This document shows positions 11,959 through 22,436 of a stretch of 64,000 nucleotides of DNA, piece after piece; the stretch's first letter is position 1, and each line of letters begins with the position of its first letter. Under the pieces are notes generated by a model. It did not search any database, was not told where the DNA came from, and saw only the letters and a list, made by a program, of their open reading frames with translations. The translations under genes were made by a program, and so were the position numbers. The stretch comes from Escallonia rubra (Eukaryota > Streptophyta > Magnoliopsida > Escalloniales > Escalloniaceae): NCBI GenBank assembly GCA_033065855.1, contig JAVXUO010000878.1:310001-374000 (forward strand), written 5' to 3'.

Positions 11959-12437
11959 AAACTTACTTGTCGTTGAATAATCAATAAAAATATAGTTTGC
12001 CTCCTTTGTAGTCAACAAGGGCGCGGCCACCTTATGTAAATGGGGGCCGCAATTGACCCCCTTATTTTAATTTTTTTTTTATTATTATTTTTTTTTTGAA
12101 TTTCCCAAAGGGAAAATACTAGAACTGTAAATATGGGTAACCGCAGGGGGGAGGAATCGAACACGGGACCTCGAGGTCACTCCTCGAGGCTCCTTGCCAA
12201 CTCAACCAACCCCCTTAGTTCTTATTTTAATTGTTGAGGGAGCTTAGTGCTAGTATCGTACTTAACACATGGTCATAGTTAAAAATTTGGCAAACAACCC
12301 TTATAAAACTTACTTCTTGCTGAATAATCAATAAAATAATAGTTCACCTCCTATGTAATCAACAAAAGCGAGGCCAACTTATGTAAATGGGACTGGCTGC
12401 AATTGAACCCCTCACTTTAAACGTTGAGGGAGTTTAG
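11959..12437. repeat. Direct repeat pair of about 100-130 bp, one copy split by a SINE
   Basis: Copy 1 (from 11959) and copy 2 (from 12309) share CTTACTT.T.G.TGAATAATCAATAAAA, then a GCCACCTTATGTAAATGGG / GCCAACTTATGTAAATGGG block, then GTTGAGGGAG.TTAGTG. Copy 1 is interrupted by the SINE at 12073-12220. Copy 2 ends exactly at the CACTA terminus at 12438. Confidence 0.7.
12073..12220 (-). mobile_element. tRNA-derived SINE with 12-bp target duplication
   Basis: The minus strand begins with a tRNA-like head: GGTTGAGTTGGCAAGGAG resembles the pol III A box and GTGTTCGATTCCT the B box. It ends in an A-rich tail (T-rich on the plus strand at 12073-12098). The direct repeat CTTATTTTAATT flanks it at 12061-12072 and 12221-12232. 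The tail and the target duplication separate it from a real tRNA gene. The family was not identified. Confidence 0.85.
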
Positions 12438-12923
12438 TGCACTACAAGAAAAAGGGATTTTAACGACGGATTTTACTTCCGTCGCTAAAAGTCTCTTTCA
12501 GCGACAGGATGTACCGTCTCTAAAAATCCGTTGATAAAAAACTTTTACTGAGGGGGACTTCCGTCGGTAAATATTTTTACCGACGAATTTTTTCTAACGG
12601 GTTTTTAGCGACGGAATCTCGGTCAGTAAATGTTTTTAGAAAATTTGTAATTTCGGTCAGATTTTTAAATATATGTTTAGTGACAGGATTTCTTCGTCGC
12701 TAAATATTCCTTCGCTAAATATCATTTTCGCGGCGGAGTTTTCCGTCGCAAAAAATATCCGTCGCTTTAAGTCTAAATATTATTAACTTTTATTGACGGA
12801 CGTTTAGCGACAGACGATTCTGTAGCTAAAAGTCCTGTAATAAAAAGCCCAGTCCCCTTTTTTTCTCTCTCAGTTTCTCACTCAGTTTCTGATTTCCTCC
12901 CTCCGGCAACTCCCTCCTCTGGC
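12438..12923 (+). mobile_element. CACTA transposon A, left terminus only
   Basis: It starts CACTACAAGAAAAAGGG, the standard plant CACTA terminus. Subterminal repeats of the TTTAGCGACGG / CCGTCGCTAAA type fill 12459-12840. A second CACTA terminus at 12924 interrupts it. No matching CTTGTAGTG right end was found, so its true extent is unknown. Confidence 0.75.
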
Positions 12924-13558
12924 CACTACAAGAAATTGCCTCTTTAGCGACCGCCAGAAAATGCGGTCGCTAAACTATACATGAGCGACCGTCTTAGCTA
13001 CCGCCTCTCATAGTAGTCGCTAAATGTATCATAACTTGGCCGGGTCAAACAAATATTTTTGGCGGGAATTTTAGCGACCGCATTTAGCGACTGCCTGGCG
13101 GTCGCTAAAATAGTCTCTATTGTGGTCGCTAATTTTAGCAACCGCCAAATCGGCCGCTAAAGACTGTCGCTAAATTTAGCGACTGTCTATAGCGACTGGG
13201 GGTCGCGGTCGCTAAATGGAAGGTATAAAACCTTTTTTTCGAGCCTTAATCTGTCTCTTTCTCTCCCTACTCAACCGCCCAACGCCAACACCGTCGGCGA
13301 CCGCCACCTCTCCCCAAACCCCGTTCCTCTGCCATCCAACTAACAACCCAACGCCAGCGCTGCCTCCATCTGGGTTTGCGAAAACGTCCCCATTGCGGCT
13401 GCCACTGCCGTATCTGCGGTCCCAACAAATGTTCTTCCGCCACTCTTAGTTCAGGTAAGCCTAAGCTTAGGGAGACTAATTCTAGTAGCTTGGAAGCTAG
13501 TTTTTTATAATTATTAGCATATTCCTCTGATGCTTGCTAGAACACCTATTCCCTCTCG

Positions 13559-13790
13559 TCAGTCTAACTTGACAGCGATTGGACTTCTAACAAAGCGTGC
13601 GTAACACAGTCCATTTCAAAAATCCCTGAACAAAAGGTTAAGGTGTTAATTGATATGTCATTTGTTGGTTCGCACCCAAGAAGTCGAGCCTATCAGGTTT
13701 GACAGTAACACCAACACCTGGTGGTGGAACAAAGTTAACACTATAAGATGAATTAGCTAAGCCAACGTTAGTGACAATCCCTGTTTGGGG
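13559..13790 (-). pseudogene. Captured subtilisin-like serine protease (subtilase) C-terminal fragment
   Basis: Reading the minus strand from 13790 gives IVTNVGLANSSYSV, then PPPGVGVTVKPDRLDF, an in-frame stop and QGFLKW. After a frameshift it gives RFVRSPIAVKLD and a TGA at 13561-13559. This is the fibronectin-III-like C-terminal end of plant subtilases ('R.VTNVG..NS.Y...V..P.GV.V.V.P..L.F' and 'H.VRSPIAV'). Catalytic parts are absent. It lies between the CACTA left terminus and the TNP2 gene, opposite in strand, so I infer capture of a host gene piece. Short direct repeats around TAGCTTG[G/T]AAGCTAG flank it (13486-13522 and 13801-13875). Confidence 0.75.
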
Positions 13791-13800
13791 TAATTATTAT

Positions 13801-13876
13801 CTTGTAAGCTAGATTTTGGTGTAGTTTTTTATAATTATTAGCTTGTAAGCTAGATTTTGGTGTAGTTTCATTCCTT
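13801..13876 (+). repeat. About 42-bp tandem duplication beside the captured subtilase fragment
   Basis: TTGTAAGCTAGATTTTGGTG plus TAGTTT occurs twice in tandem. A related copy (TTGGAAGCTAGTTTTTTATA) lies on the other side of the captured fragment at about 13489-13520. Confidence 0.75.
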
Positions 13877-14186
13877 GTCTGTGATGAATTTTCCTGCCTT
13901 TTTTTTGGCTTTTGGATGCGGAAAGGACTATATAATCCTAGAGATCCGAGATTCTCAATATCAACATATGGTAATGGAAGTTGGGCTTAGTGGGATTAAC
14001 TGAGATATCTTTTTTAACGGTGGTAATCCTTATGTGGAAGAAGAGCAAAACCCGAGTGCACCGAAGTTTTATAAATTGTTAAAGCACACCAAGTTATCTG
14101 TTGTGACAAAGATGTTACATTTAAAGTCTGAGCATCGTTCTAAGTGATAAAGGTTTCGATGTTTTTCTGAAGCTTAATAAAGAAAT

Positions 14187-16372
14187 TGTTCCCAACCTAT
14201 CGTGGTTGCACCTAAGGGCCCAGTGGGGGTCCTATTATGCACGCCACGTCGGCACAATCAACAGTCATTTTTCAGCGCTCCCAACCGATCAAAACGTGCA
14301 CGCTCAAGTCACGTTCATTTCTCACTTTTGTTACGTTACTTCGTCACTAAGAAACTCATTTTCGTACGACACCTCATTACGCTGCGACCGTCACATGTCG
14401 ACCGTCGGCGCACCATGGCACTTGCCCAAAGAGCTTGGCCATGGCCTTCCCCTTGGGGTCGGCCACGGGCTCCCCTTAGGGTTGGCCTTGGCCATCCCCC
14501 AAGGGTTGGCCTTTGGTCTCCCCCTTTAACACTTTCACTACTCTTCAAAGGATCATGCACTGCCCCCGATGCTTGTCGTCTGTCGCCCGGACATCGTCTC
14601 CTCGACGCTCGACGCTCGTCGCCCGTTGCTTGGACACTGTCTCCGTGACGCTCGTCGCCTGGCACCCTCTCCACGACGCGCGTCGCCTGTCACCCGGGCA
14701 CCGTCTCTGCGACCCTCATCGCCTGCGCCCGCGTGCCATCTCTACGACCCTTATCCCCCGTGCTTGAGCGCCGACTCCATAACACTCGTCGCCCGTCGCC
14801 CGGGAACCATCTCCGTGACGTTCGTCGCCCGTCGCCCGGGCACCCTCTCCGCGATGCTCGTCGTCCGTTGCCAGGACACCGTCTCCGCGACCCCCGTCAC
14901 CCGCGCGCCGTCTTCGAGACCCCCATCAGCCGCGCCAACGTGCCGTCTCAGCGACCCCCGTCGCTGGCGCCCGCGCGGCGCACTCCTACACTCCGTCGTG
15001 CCCATGTGTCGCGTCGCTGATATAGTTGTTCCCCCAAGCTCTTTGTCACACTACCACGCACCTTGCGTTGGTCCATCCTTTCACCACATCATACGCACAT
15101 TGCCTTGGTCGTGGAACATGCTTCGACCTACTCTCCGAAGTGTGCAGCATCCCGCAGGGAAAGGCGCCTCTTCCGGGACACTATCTTTGCCAGAGAGCTT
15201 TTCAACTCCCCTTCCCTCAGGTAGACGGCTTCTCCGGGATGCTACCTCGTCCTGTTGGGTAGAGGGCTCCTCCGGGATGCTACCTTGACGCGCTCCAAGT
15301 GCTCCGGCACAAGGACTCGTCCCCGGGGATAGGGGACTCCTTCGGGACACTATCTCCACCAGGGAGCTTTTCAAATCCCTTTTCGCCAGGTAGACGGCTC
15401 CTCCGGGATGCTACCTTCACGTGCTTCGAGTGCTCCGGCACAAGGACTCACCCGCGGGGATAAGCGACTCTTCCAGGACACTATCTCTGCCAGGGAGCTC
15501 TAAGTTCTCTGGCACAAATACTCCCTTTTCGCCAGGTAGACGGCTCCTCCGGGATGCTACCTCGGCTCGCCAGGTAGACGGCTCCTCCGGGATCCTACCT
15601 CGGCCTGCGGGATAGGTGACTCCTCCGGGACACTATTTTCGCTAGGGTGTCGGTGTGACTGGCCTACGTGCTCTGGCACTGGGGGCTTGCGTCGGCACCC
15701 CTAGGGACTATGACCCCCGGGTCACTCAGAGACGGAAGCAGGTTTTCGGAGGGCATCGCGCCTAGTTCGCCTGGCAATTGGGCGTCGGGTCTTCCCCACC
15801 TCTGCCAAGCCTGTGGGACTCTGTAAGGACTTGGATTGGTGGCTAGATCAAGAGAGTTCTCTGGCCACACCGACGTTGTAGGAGCCAGTCTTTCCAGACA
15901 GGCAGAGCGACGCTGTGAGGGGCAGGCCGGTTGAATATGCGATCCGACAGTCCGTGGAGCACCGACACCTGTGGACTTCTCGGTGACGTGTCAGTCCCAG
16001 GGGAGCACCACGTGTCGGCTGATGACATCATTATTTCAACCTCTATAAATAGGGGTCTTGAGAATTCATTCAGACGTTTGAACATTTTCAGAACTCTCAC
16101 ATTTTTCACTTTCGCACGCTAGAATTCTAGAGAGAGAAACATACAGGACCTTGACTCTGGACCTCAGCATTGGACTGTGACTGTCGTCGTGTATTCACCT
16201 TGCGCCATCGCCCTTGCAACACTGCCACCCTCAGGCTATGTCTGGGAAGCCTTTGGTTTCTGCCCTTGTTCCACCCTTGTTGTGTCCCACATCAGCACAC
16301 TTGGCATCTGACTCGGACTGCATTCTTTCTGGTACCTCCACGTCGACTACGAACCCACTTTCCTTGGCATCA
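14187..16372 (+). repeat. 5' LTR of the Ogre-like element
   Basis: 2186 bp, TGTTCCC...GGCATCA. It contains a GC-rich zone of degenerate repeats around CGTCGCCCG.GCACC.TCTCCGCGA (about 14560-14990), then a second zone of repeats around GGTAGACGGCTCCTCCGGGA (about 15140-15640). A promoter-like TATAAATA sits at 16044-16051 in TGACATCATTATTTCAACCT context. Confidence 0.9.
16044..16051 (+). promoter_or_regulatory. TATA box in the 5' LTR of the Ogre-like element
   Basis: CTATAAATAGG lies about 320 bp before the LTR end. It is repeated at the same place in the other LTR (22108-22115). Confidence 0.6.
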
Positions 16373-16375
16373 TTT

Positions 16376-16389
16376 TGGCGACTCCGCTG
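16376..16389 (+). other. Primer binding site of the Ogre-like element (tRNA-Arg type)
   Basis: TGGCGACTCCGCTG begins three bases after the 5' LTR end. Ogre-lineage elements are known for a tRNA-Arg primer site of this form. Confidence 0.7.
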
Positions 16390-16443
16390 CGGAGGTGAGC
16401 ATCGCCGTGCATTTTTTTCTTTGCCTAACATAACCAAGCAATC

Positions 16444-18203
16444 ATGCCTCAGCAACGTAGGACTACCAGGACTACCAGCCAAAGCCTCAACCTAGCCATC
16501 CAAGAGGAGCATCACCTCGAGGACCAAGAAGAGACCAATCACAACCAACTACAGGCTCCTTCTGGGATGGATGCACCCAATGTAGCCACGTTCGTCAACG
16601 CCACAATCCAACATCTTACTCCTACAATCACCGAACTCCAAGATTCTCAATCATCTCTCATGGCCGTGATATAAGAAATACAAAAAATCAATCCAAGTCT
16701 TGACTTCACAGTCGACAGCTTCTCAAGGCCTCAGAGCTCCGCACCCTGTGACCGCTGCTCACTTCGTGTCATCCCAAGCTCTGGGGTTGGCCCCTCCTGC
16801 TCATATCCAGCCTTTAGGGCCTGGGCTAGTTCTGGACATTGCCCAGGTCCCAGTGTCGCGACCATCGCTGCCTTGGTCCTCCGGGCCCTCAACAGTAGGA
16901 CTCACGGCACCTCAACCTGGGCGCCACGCCTTACCCTTGCTCGAAGCACTTCGGAAGCTCACGAATCAATTGAGATAGAGCCTAACCCAAACATAGCCAA
17001 CCGAAACCTAAACACAAATCATTCCCCCAGCTTACTTCAGTCGACCCTTCCTGACGACCGGCCTCCAGCAGCTGACACTACCCATATGCAAATCATACCC
17101 CAACAAGTTTCTCCCCACCACCAACCCCTCTTTACCATTGGCATCCCCTCGATGCCTCAGGTTGCACCGTCTGGGGGCTCTGGTGCCCGGATCATCCCGA
17201 CAGGGCACAAACCCTCACATGCTTCGTATGTCACAAGCATGACCTTGATGCCATCCTTCCCCTTCTCAAGTAGTCATCCTTACCACACTCCCCCTCTAAG
17301 CTGTCAGGCCATGCTCCATACCCTGGCAGCCTCGCTACCAAGCCCTACCCTATCAAGTACAAGTAACCATCCTTTACCCTGTTCAACGGCAAAGAGGGCA
17401 ACGCCCGCGAGCACTTCACCCGTTTTGCCGGCTCCCTAGAGCACTATGAAGAGGACGACACATTAAAGCTTCGGGAATTTCACAAGTCCCTGACTGGCCT
17501 CGCGTACTCTTGGTATCATCAGATTCCTGACGGTACTATACACTCCTGGTCCAACATGGTCTAGCTCTTTCTCGACAAGTTTCACTATGAGACGGAACGT
17601 GTGACCATCGTTGACATTGCCGGAATCTGCCAGAACCCCGGGGTAGACCTCATCACCTATGTTACATGATTTCATCACAAGTGCTTGAAGTGCACTGACT
17701 TCGGTAAGAATGAGACCCTTGTACCCATTTGCATCAAGAACATGAAAGACACATACAGGGTCTACCTTGAAAACCTCCAGCTTCGGTCTTGGGGACATCT
17801 CAAGGAAGCTGCACGACGCACCTATGACTCGGTCGGTCCGTCAAAGACCCCAAAGCCCCAACCTCATATTGCATTGGCCGCAACGGCTGAACCAGCCAAT
17901 AACGACGACAACAGCCGCAAGCGCCAATCCCAAGGAAATGATCAGCGCCCTGACAAAGAAGGCAGCCGACGCCTGCCCCGGAATACCCATACGACCTGAA
18001 GATTGTCAGAACTCTCCTCGAGACTTGGATCGATGACAATGCCATAACCCTGCCCGACGCCGACGTTGAACCTACCCCGGAAGACTTAGCCCACCCCAAC
18101 TACTGCCCCTATCATTGAAAAGTTGGTCACGGTCTCAAGTGGTGCAGGGGCCTCAAGTTCACCTTCACTGACAAGATTGCATCTGTCGAGCTCAAACTCT
18201 AAG
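16444..18203 (+). pseudogene. gag polyprotein of the Ogre-like element, degenerate
   Basis: Gag forms the retrotransposon particle. It starts at MPQQRRTTRTTSQS (16444) and continues through a proline-rich stretch. It then reaches a retrotrans_gag-type core (about 17390-17830: GNAREHFTRFAGSLEHYEED, LREFHKSLTGLAYSWYHQIP, FLDKF, ICIKNM). A zinc-knuckle-like end follows (YCPYH.KVGHGLKWCRGLK, about 18099-18158). In-frame stops interrupt it near 16672, 17562 and 17669, and the reading frame shifts. No pol domain follows; the segment after 18203 looks non-coding. Confidence 0.8.
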
Positions 18204-18751
18204 TGTGGGACATGTGACCCACCTGCCCAAGCCTTAGTCTGCCTAGTGCATTTTCCACACTTGTAATGTTTTCCTTTATTTTGCAAGTTTCCATGTACGT
18301 CATCCCCATGTACCAAGGCATGTTGCCTATCTTTTGTTATCAATGAAGTTACATTTTCCAGACTTAGAAAATTTTCAAGCTACATTGCCCTTGCCCAAGT
18401 GTACTGACACCATACTTGATGCCATCACCCATTCCCTTGGGGGCTTCACCCCTTTCCTACCCATGTCGCCTCATATTGCAAGGACTTGGTACGTGGTGCG
18501 CGGGGTGGCTCGAGCCATGCTACTAAGTATCAACCCCGTCAGCCGACATCCCCTTCAAGGCATGCGTCCTCGTGGGCATGCACGCAACACATGCATTCTC
18601 TTTCCATTACTTAGAAAGAAAAAAAAAACATTCAACAATATTTTTCATCCTCCCACTACCCCTCTCATTCTCTTTCCATCATGTTGAAAATTTTTCCACC
18701 AAAATTTTTCATCTTCCCCCTTCCCCTTTGAAAGGCAAAAATTAAATAAAA
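18204..18751 (+). other. Non-coding interior of the Ogre-like element
   Basis: No coding domain was recognised. The stretch 18240-18360 resembles a transcript 3' end (TGTAATGTTTTCC, TTATCAATGAAG). At 18489-18518 lies the first copy of a motif (GTGGTGCGCGGGGTGGCTCG) that recurs near the 3' LTR. Confidence 0.5.
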
Positions 18752-19030
18752 TTGGTGCACCCCCCCCCCCCACCCCAGCGCCTGGGTAGCCCCCTTCCCA
18801 CACCTCCATGTGGGACTCCCCACTCTCTTTCCTCATTTAATTACCTCTCTCCCTTTTCCCCATTCTCCCTTTCTCTCTCTTCCTTTTTCTCTCTCTCCAA
18901 TCACTTCCAACTTTTTATTTTTTCTCTTTATCCTTCTCACATCACTCAACATATTTTTCCTCACTCTTCCCTCACTACCCAAGACACACCACTCCCCATT
19001 TCCCCACTTTACACACACACACACACACAC

Positions 19031-19061
<31 letters not shown>

Positions 19062-19760
19062 GTTATCACATTAAATTTCTTCTCTCTCTCTCTCTCTTTT
19101 ACACACATTCTCTTACACATTGTCTCTCTCTCTTACACTCATTAACTCACCCCATTCACTCTTCCTCTCACCAAGACCCCCTCCACACGTGTATTTCTCT
19201 CCCATTCTTCTCACTCTCCTTTTTTCTTCCTTTCCACTCATCATTACACCCACTCTCTCCCTCTCACATTAATGCTCCCTCTCTCTCACACATTACCTCC
19301 CCCCATCAATTCCCCTTATCTCACCCTCCTCTTTTCCCCACACCCACACCCTCAACCTCGGCCTCTCCACCCCCTTCCCCCATGCCTCACTCCCTCTCTT
19401 TTCACTCTCACATTAATTCCCTTCATCCTCTCACTTTCTTCCTTCACTCAACAAATGAAAACTTTTTTTTTCTTTCTTTCATTCCTAACTCCCTAAGTCA
19501 ACCCACTTCTCTTACATTCCCCTCACACCCCCGAGGCCGACCCACCTTTATTTTTTTTCTTCTTTCCCTTTTCTTCCTCTCAACACTTCCTCTTTGCTTT
19601 ACACTCTCTCATAAATACTACACACCCCAACACTCTAACATCCTCTCTTACTCCCGCATTCCATTAAACTCACCATTTTTCACTACACCACACTTAACTT
19701 TTTTTCTATCCCACCAAAACCAAAAATCAACATACCAATTGTACTATAACTAAAAATTTC
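18752..19760. repeat. Pyrimidine-rich low-complexity tract with (AC)n and (TC)n
   Basis: One kilobase of C/T-biased sequence on the plus strand, with (AC)n(TC)n microsatellites at 19010-19060 and smaller (TC)n runs after it. The long open frame through it (18752-19753) is Pro/Ser/Leu/Phe-rich and has no domain; composition explains it. Confidence 0.85.
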
Positions 19761-20278
19761 ATGTGCTTTGGGGTAGCACCTTTTGACTCCTTTACCCATT
19801 TTCTCACTTTCCATATTTAGAATTTTTTTGCAACATTGACCGCATGCAATGCCCCCGCCCCTGCCCCCGCATCGCGACGCCCGACCGCGCCTTTGTCGCG
19901 CCCTCATGATGATGTCCCCCAACATCAACGTCCTTGGTAGGTGGTGCACGAGGCAGCTCAAACCACCAACTCATACTCAATGTTCAATGCCCGTCACACG
20001 CGCCGACTCCGCGACACCTGTCGCCTGCGCGCCGTCTCAGTGGCCCCTGTCGCCCGCGCCCTTACGTCCCATCACCGTGCCCTCATTGTTATACCAAGCA
20101 TTCTAAAGTTTCAGTAGGTGGTGCATGGGGTGGCTCGAGCCACCTACTCTTCACCTTCGTCATTCAAAGACGAAGTCAACAACTCGCCGGCCATACAACA
20201 TCAAAATCTTGCTAAGTGTTTATGCGTACGACACCCGCTCGGGTTGCCCTTCCGCGTACACCACACGCAGGGGGCTTA

Positions 20279-22436
20279 TGTTCCCAACCTATCTTGGTTG
20301 CACCTAAGTGCTCAGTGGGGATCCTATTTTGCACGCCACGTCGGCACAATGAATAGTCAATTTTCAACGCTCCCAACCGGTCAAAACATGAACACTCAAG
20401 TCACGTGCATTTCTCACTTTTGTTACATTACTACGTCACTAAGAAACTTATTTTTGCACGACACCTCAATACGCTGTGACCGTCGCATGTCACCCGTCGG
20501 CTCACCATGGCACTTGCCCAAGGAGGTTAGCCTTGGCCTTCCCCTTGGGGTCGGCCTCGGCCTCCCCTTGGGGTTGGCCTTGGCCTTCCCCTTTAACATT
20601 TTCACTACTCTTCAAAGGATCATGCACTGTCTGCAATGCTCGTGGTCCGTCGCCCGGACACCATCTGCATGACGCGGGTCATCCGTCACCCAGACACTGT
20701 CTCCGCGATGCTCGTCGCCTGTCGCCCGAGCACCCTCTCCGCGATGCTCGTCGTTAGTCGCCCGGGCACCGTCTCCGCGACCCGCATCACCCGCACCCAC
20801 GCGCCATCTTCATTACCCTCTGTCACCTGTGCTCGTGCACCGACTCCATGACATTCGTCGACCGTCACCCGGGCATCATCTCCGCGACACTCGTCGCCTG
20901 AGCATCATATCTGCGACGCTCGTCGCCTGTAGCCATGGCACGCTCTTCATGATGCTCGTCGTCGATCGCTTAGGCACCGTCTCGACGACCCCCATCGCCA
21001 GTGCCTGCGCAGCGTCTTCGTGATGCTCGTCGTTTGTCAGTCGGGCGCCGTCTCCGCGACCCCCGTCGCCCGCGCTCGCGCGCTGCACTACAACGCTCCG
21101 CAGCGCCCATGCGCCGCGCTGCTAATACACCCGTGCCCCCAGGCTCTTTGTCACACTACCACGCACCTTGCCTGGGTCTTGGAATATGCTTCAACCCACT
21201 TTCTAGAATGTGCAGCATCCCATAGGGATAGGCGACTCCTCCGGGATACTATCTCTGCTAGGGAGCTTTTTAACTCCCCTTTCGCCAGATAGACGGCTCC
21301 TTCAGGATGCTACCTCGGCTCGTCAGGTAGACGGCTCCTCCGGGATACTACCTTGATGCGCTCTGAGTGCTTCAGCACATGGACTCATCCGTAGGGATAG
21401 GCAACTCCTCCGGGACACTATCTTCGCCAGGGAACTTTTCAACTCCCATTCTGCCAGGTAGACGGTTCCTCCGGGATGCTACCTTGGCTAGTCGGGTAGA
21501 TGGCTCCTCCAGGATGCTACCTTGATGTGCTCTGAGTGCTCCAGCACAAGGACTCACCCGCGGGGATAAGCAACTCCTCCGGGACACTATCTCTGCTAGG
21601 GAGCTTTAAGTGCTCTGACACGAAGACTCTCCTTCCGCCAGGTAAACGGCTCATCTGGGATGCTACCTCGGCCCACGGGATAGGTGACTCCTCCTGGACA
21701 CTATCTCCGCTAGGGTGTGTGCGTGACTGGCCTACGTGCTTTGGCACTGGGGCTTGCGTCGGCACCCCTAGGGAATATGAGCCCAGGTTACTCCGAGATG
21801 GGAGCAAGTCTTCGGAGGGCATCGCGCCTAGTCCGCCTGGCAGATGGGCGTCAGATATTCCCCACCGCTGCCAGGCCTGTGGGACTCTTCAAGGGCTTAA
21901 ATTGGTGGCTAGATCAGGGGGTTCTCTGGCCAGACCAACGTTGTGGGAGCCAATCTTTCCAGACAAACAGAGCGACACTGTGAGGAGTAGGCCGGTTGAA
22001 TATGCGATACGACAGTCCGTGGAGCACCGACACCTGTGGACCCCACGGTGATGTGTCACTCCCGGGGAGCGCCACGTGTCGGCTTATGACATCATTATCT
22101 CAACCTCTATAAATAGGGGTCTTGAGAATTCATTCGGACGTTTGAACATTTATAGAACTCTCACATTTTTCACTTTCTCACTCTAGAATTCTAGAGAGAG
22201 ACACATACATGACCTTGACTCTGGACCTCAGCATCGGACTGTGACTATCGTCATATATTCACCTTGCGCCATCGCCCTCAAAGCACTGCCACCCTCAGGC
22301 TCTGTCTGGGAAGCCCTTGGTCTCTACCCTTGTTCCACCCTTACTGTGTCCCACATCAGCACACTTGACATCTGACTCGGACTGCATTCCTTGTGGCACC
22401 TCCACGTCGTCTGCAAACCCACTTTCCTAGGCATCA
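20279..22436 (+). repeat. 3' LTR of the Ogre-like element
   Basis: 2158 bp. A purine stretch (CGCAGGGGGCTTA) just before TGTTCCC is the likely polypurine tract. It has the same internal repeat zones and TATA box as the 5' LTR, with many substitutions and small indels. It ends GGCATCA and is followed by the target copy GAAAT. Confidence 0.9.

Larger units (their letters stand above)
14187..22436 (+). mobile_element. Ogre-like (Ty3/Gypsy) gag-only LTR retrotransposon with 5-bp target duplication
   Basis: Two long direct repeats (14187-16372 and 20279-22436) start TGTTCCCAACCTAT and end GGCATCA. GAAAT lies on both outer sides (14182-14186 and 22437-22441). The primer binding site TGGCGACTCCGCTG (16376-16389) is of the tRNA-Arg type known from Ogre elements. 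The interior of about 3.9 kb has only gag-like coding sequence and a long pyrimidine-rich tract. No protease, RT, RNase H or integrase was recognised. It is therefore a non-autonomous, large-LTR derivative. The LTRs differ at many positions, so the insertion is old. Confidence 0.9.

Noticed and set aside
12120..12215. tRNA gene
   Set aside because: A- and B-box-like motifs are present, but the A-rich tail and the 12-bp duplication show a SINE; no complete tRNA cloverleaf was seen.
14202..15288. Arg/Pro/Ser-rich frames of up to 239 codons in the Ogre-like LTR, and equivalents at 20118-21292
   Set aside because: They lie in degenerate GC-rich repeats of an LTR, in several frames and on both strands, and are not conserved as frames between the two LTRs.
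18752..19753. Long open frame of 333 codons
   Set aside because: It lies in a pyrimidine-rich low-complexity tract of the Ogre-like element and translates to Ser/Pro/Leu/Phe/His repeats with no domain; composition keeps it open.
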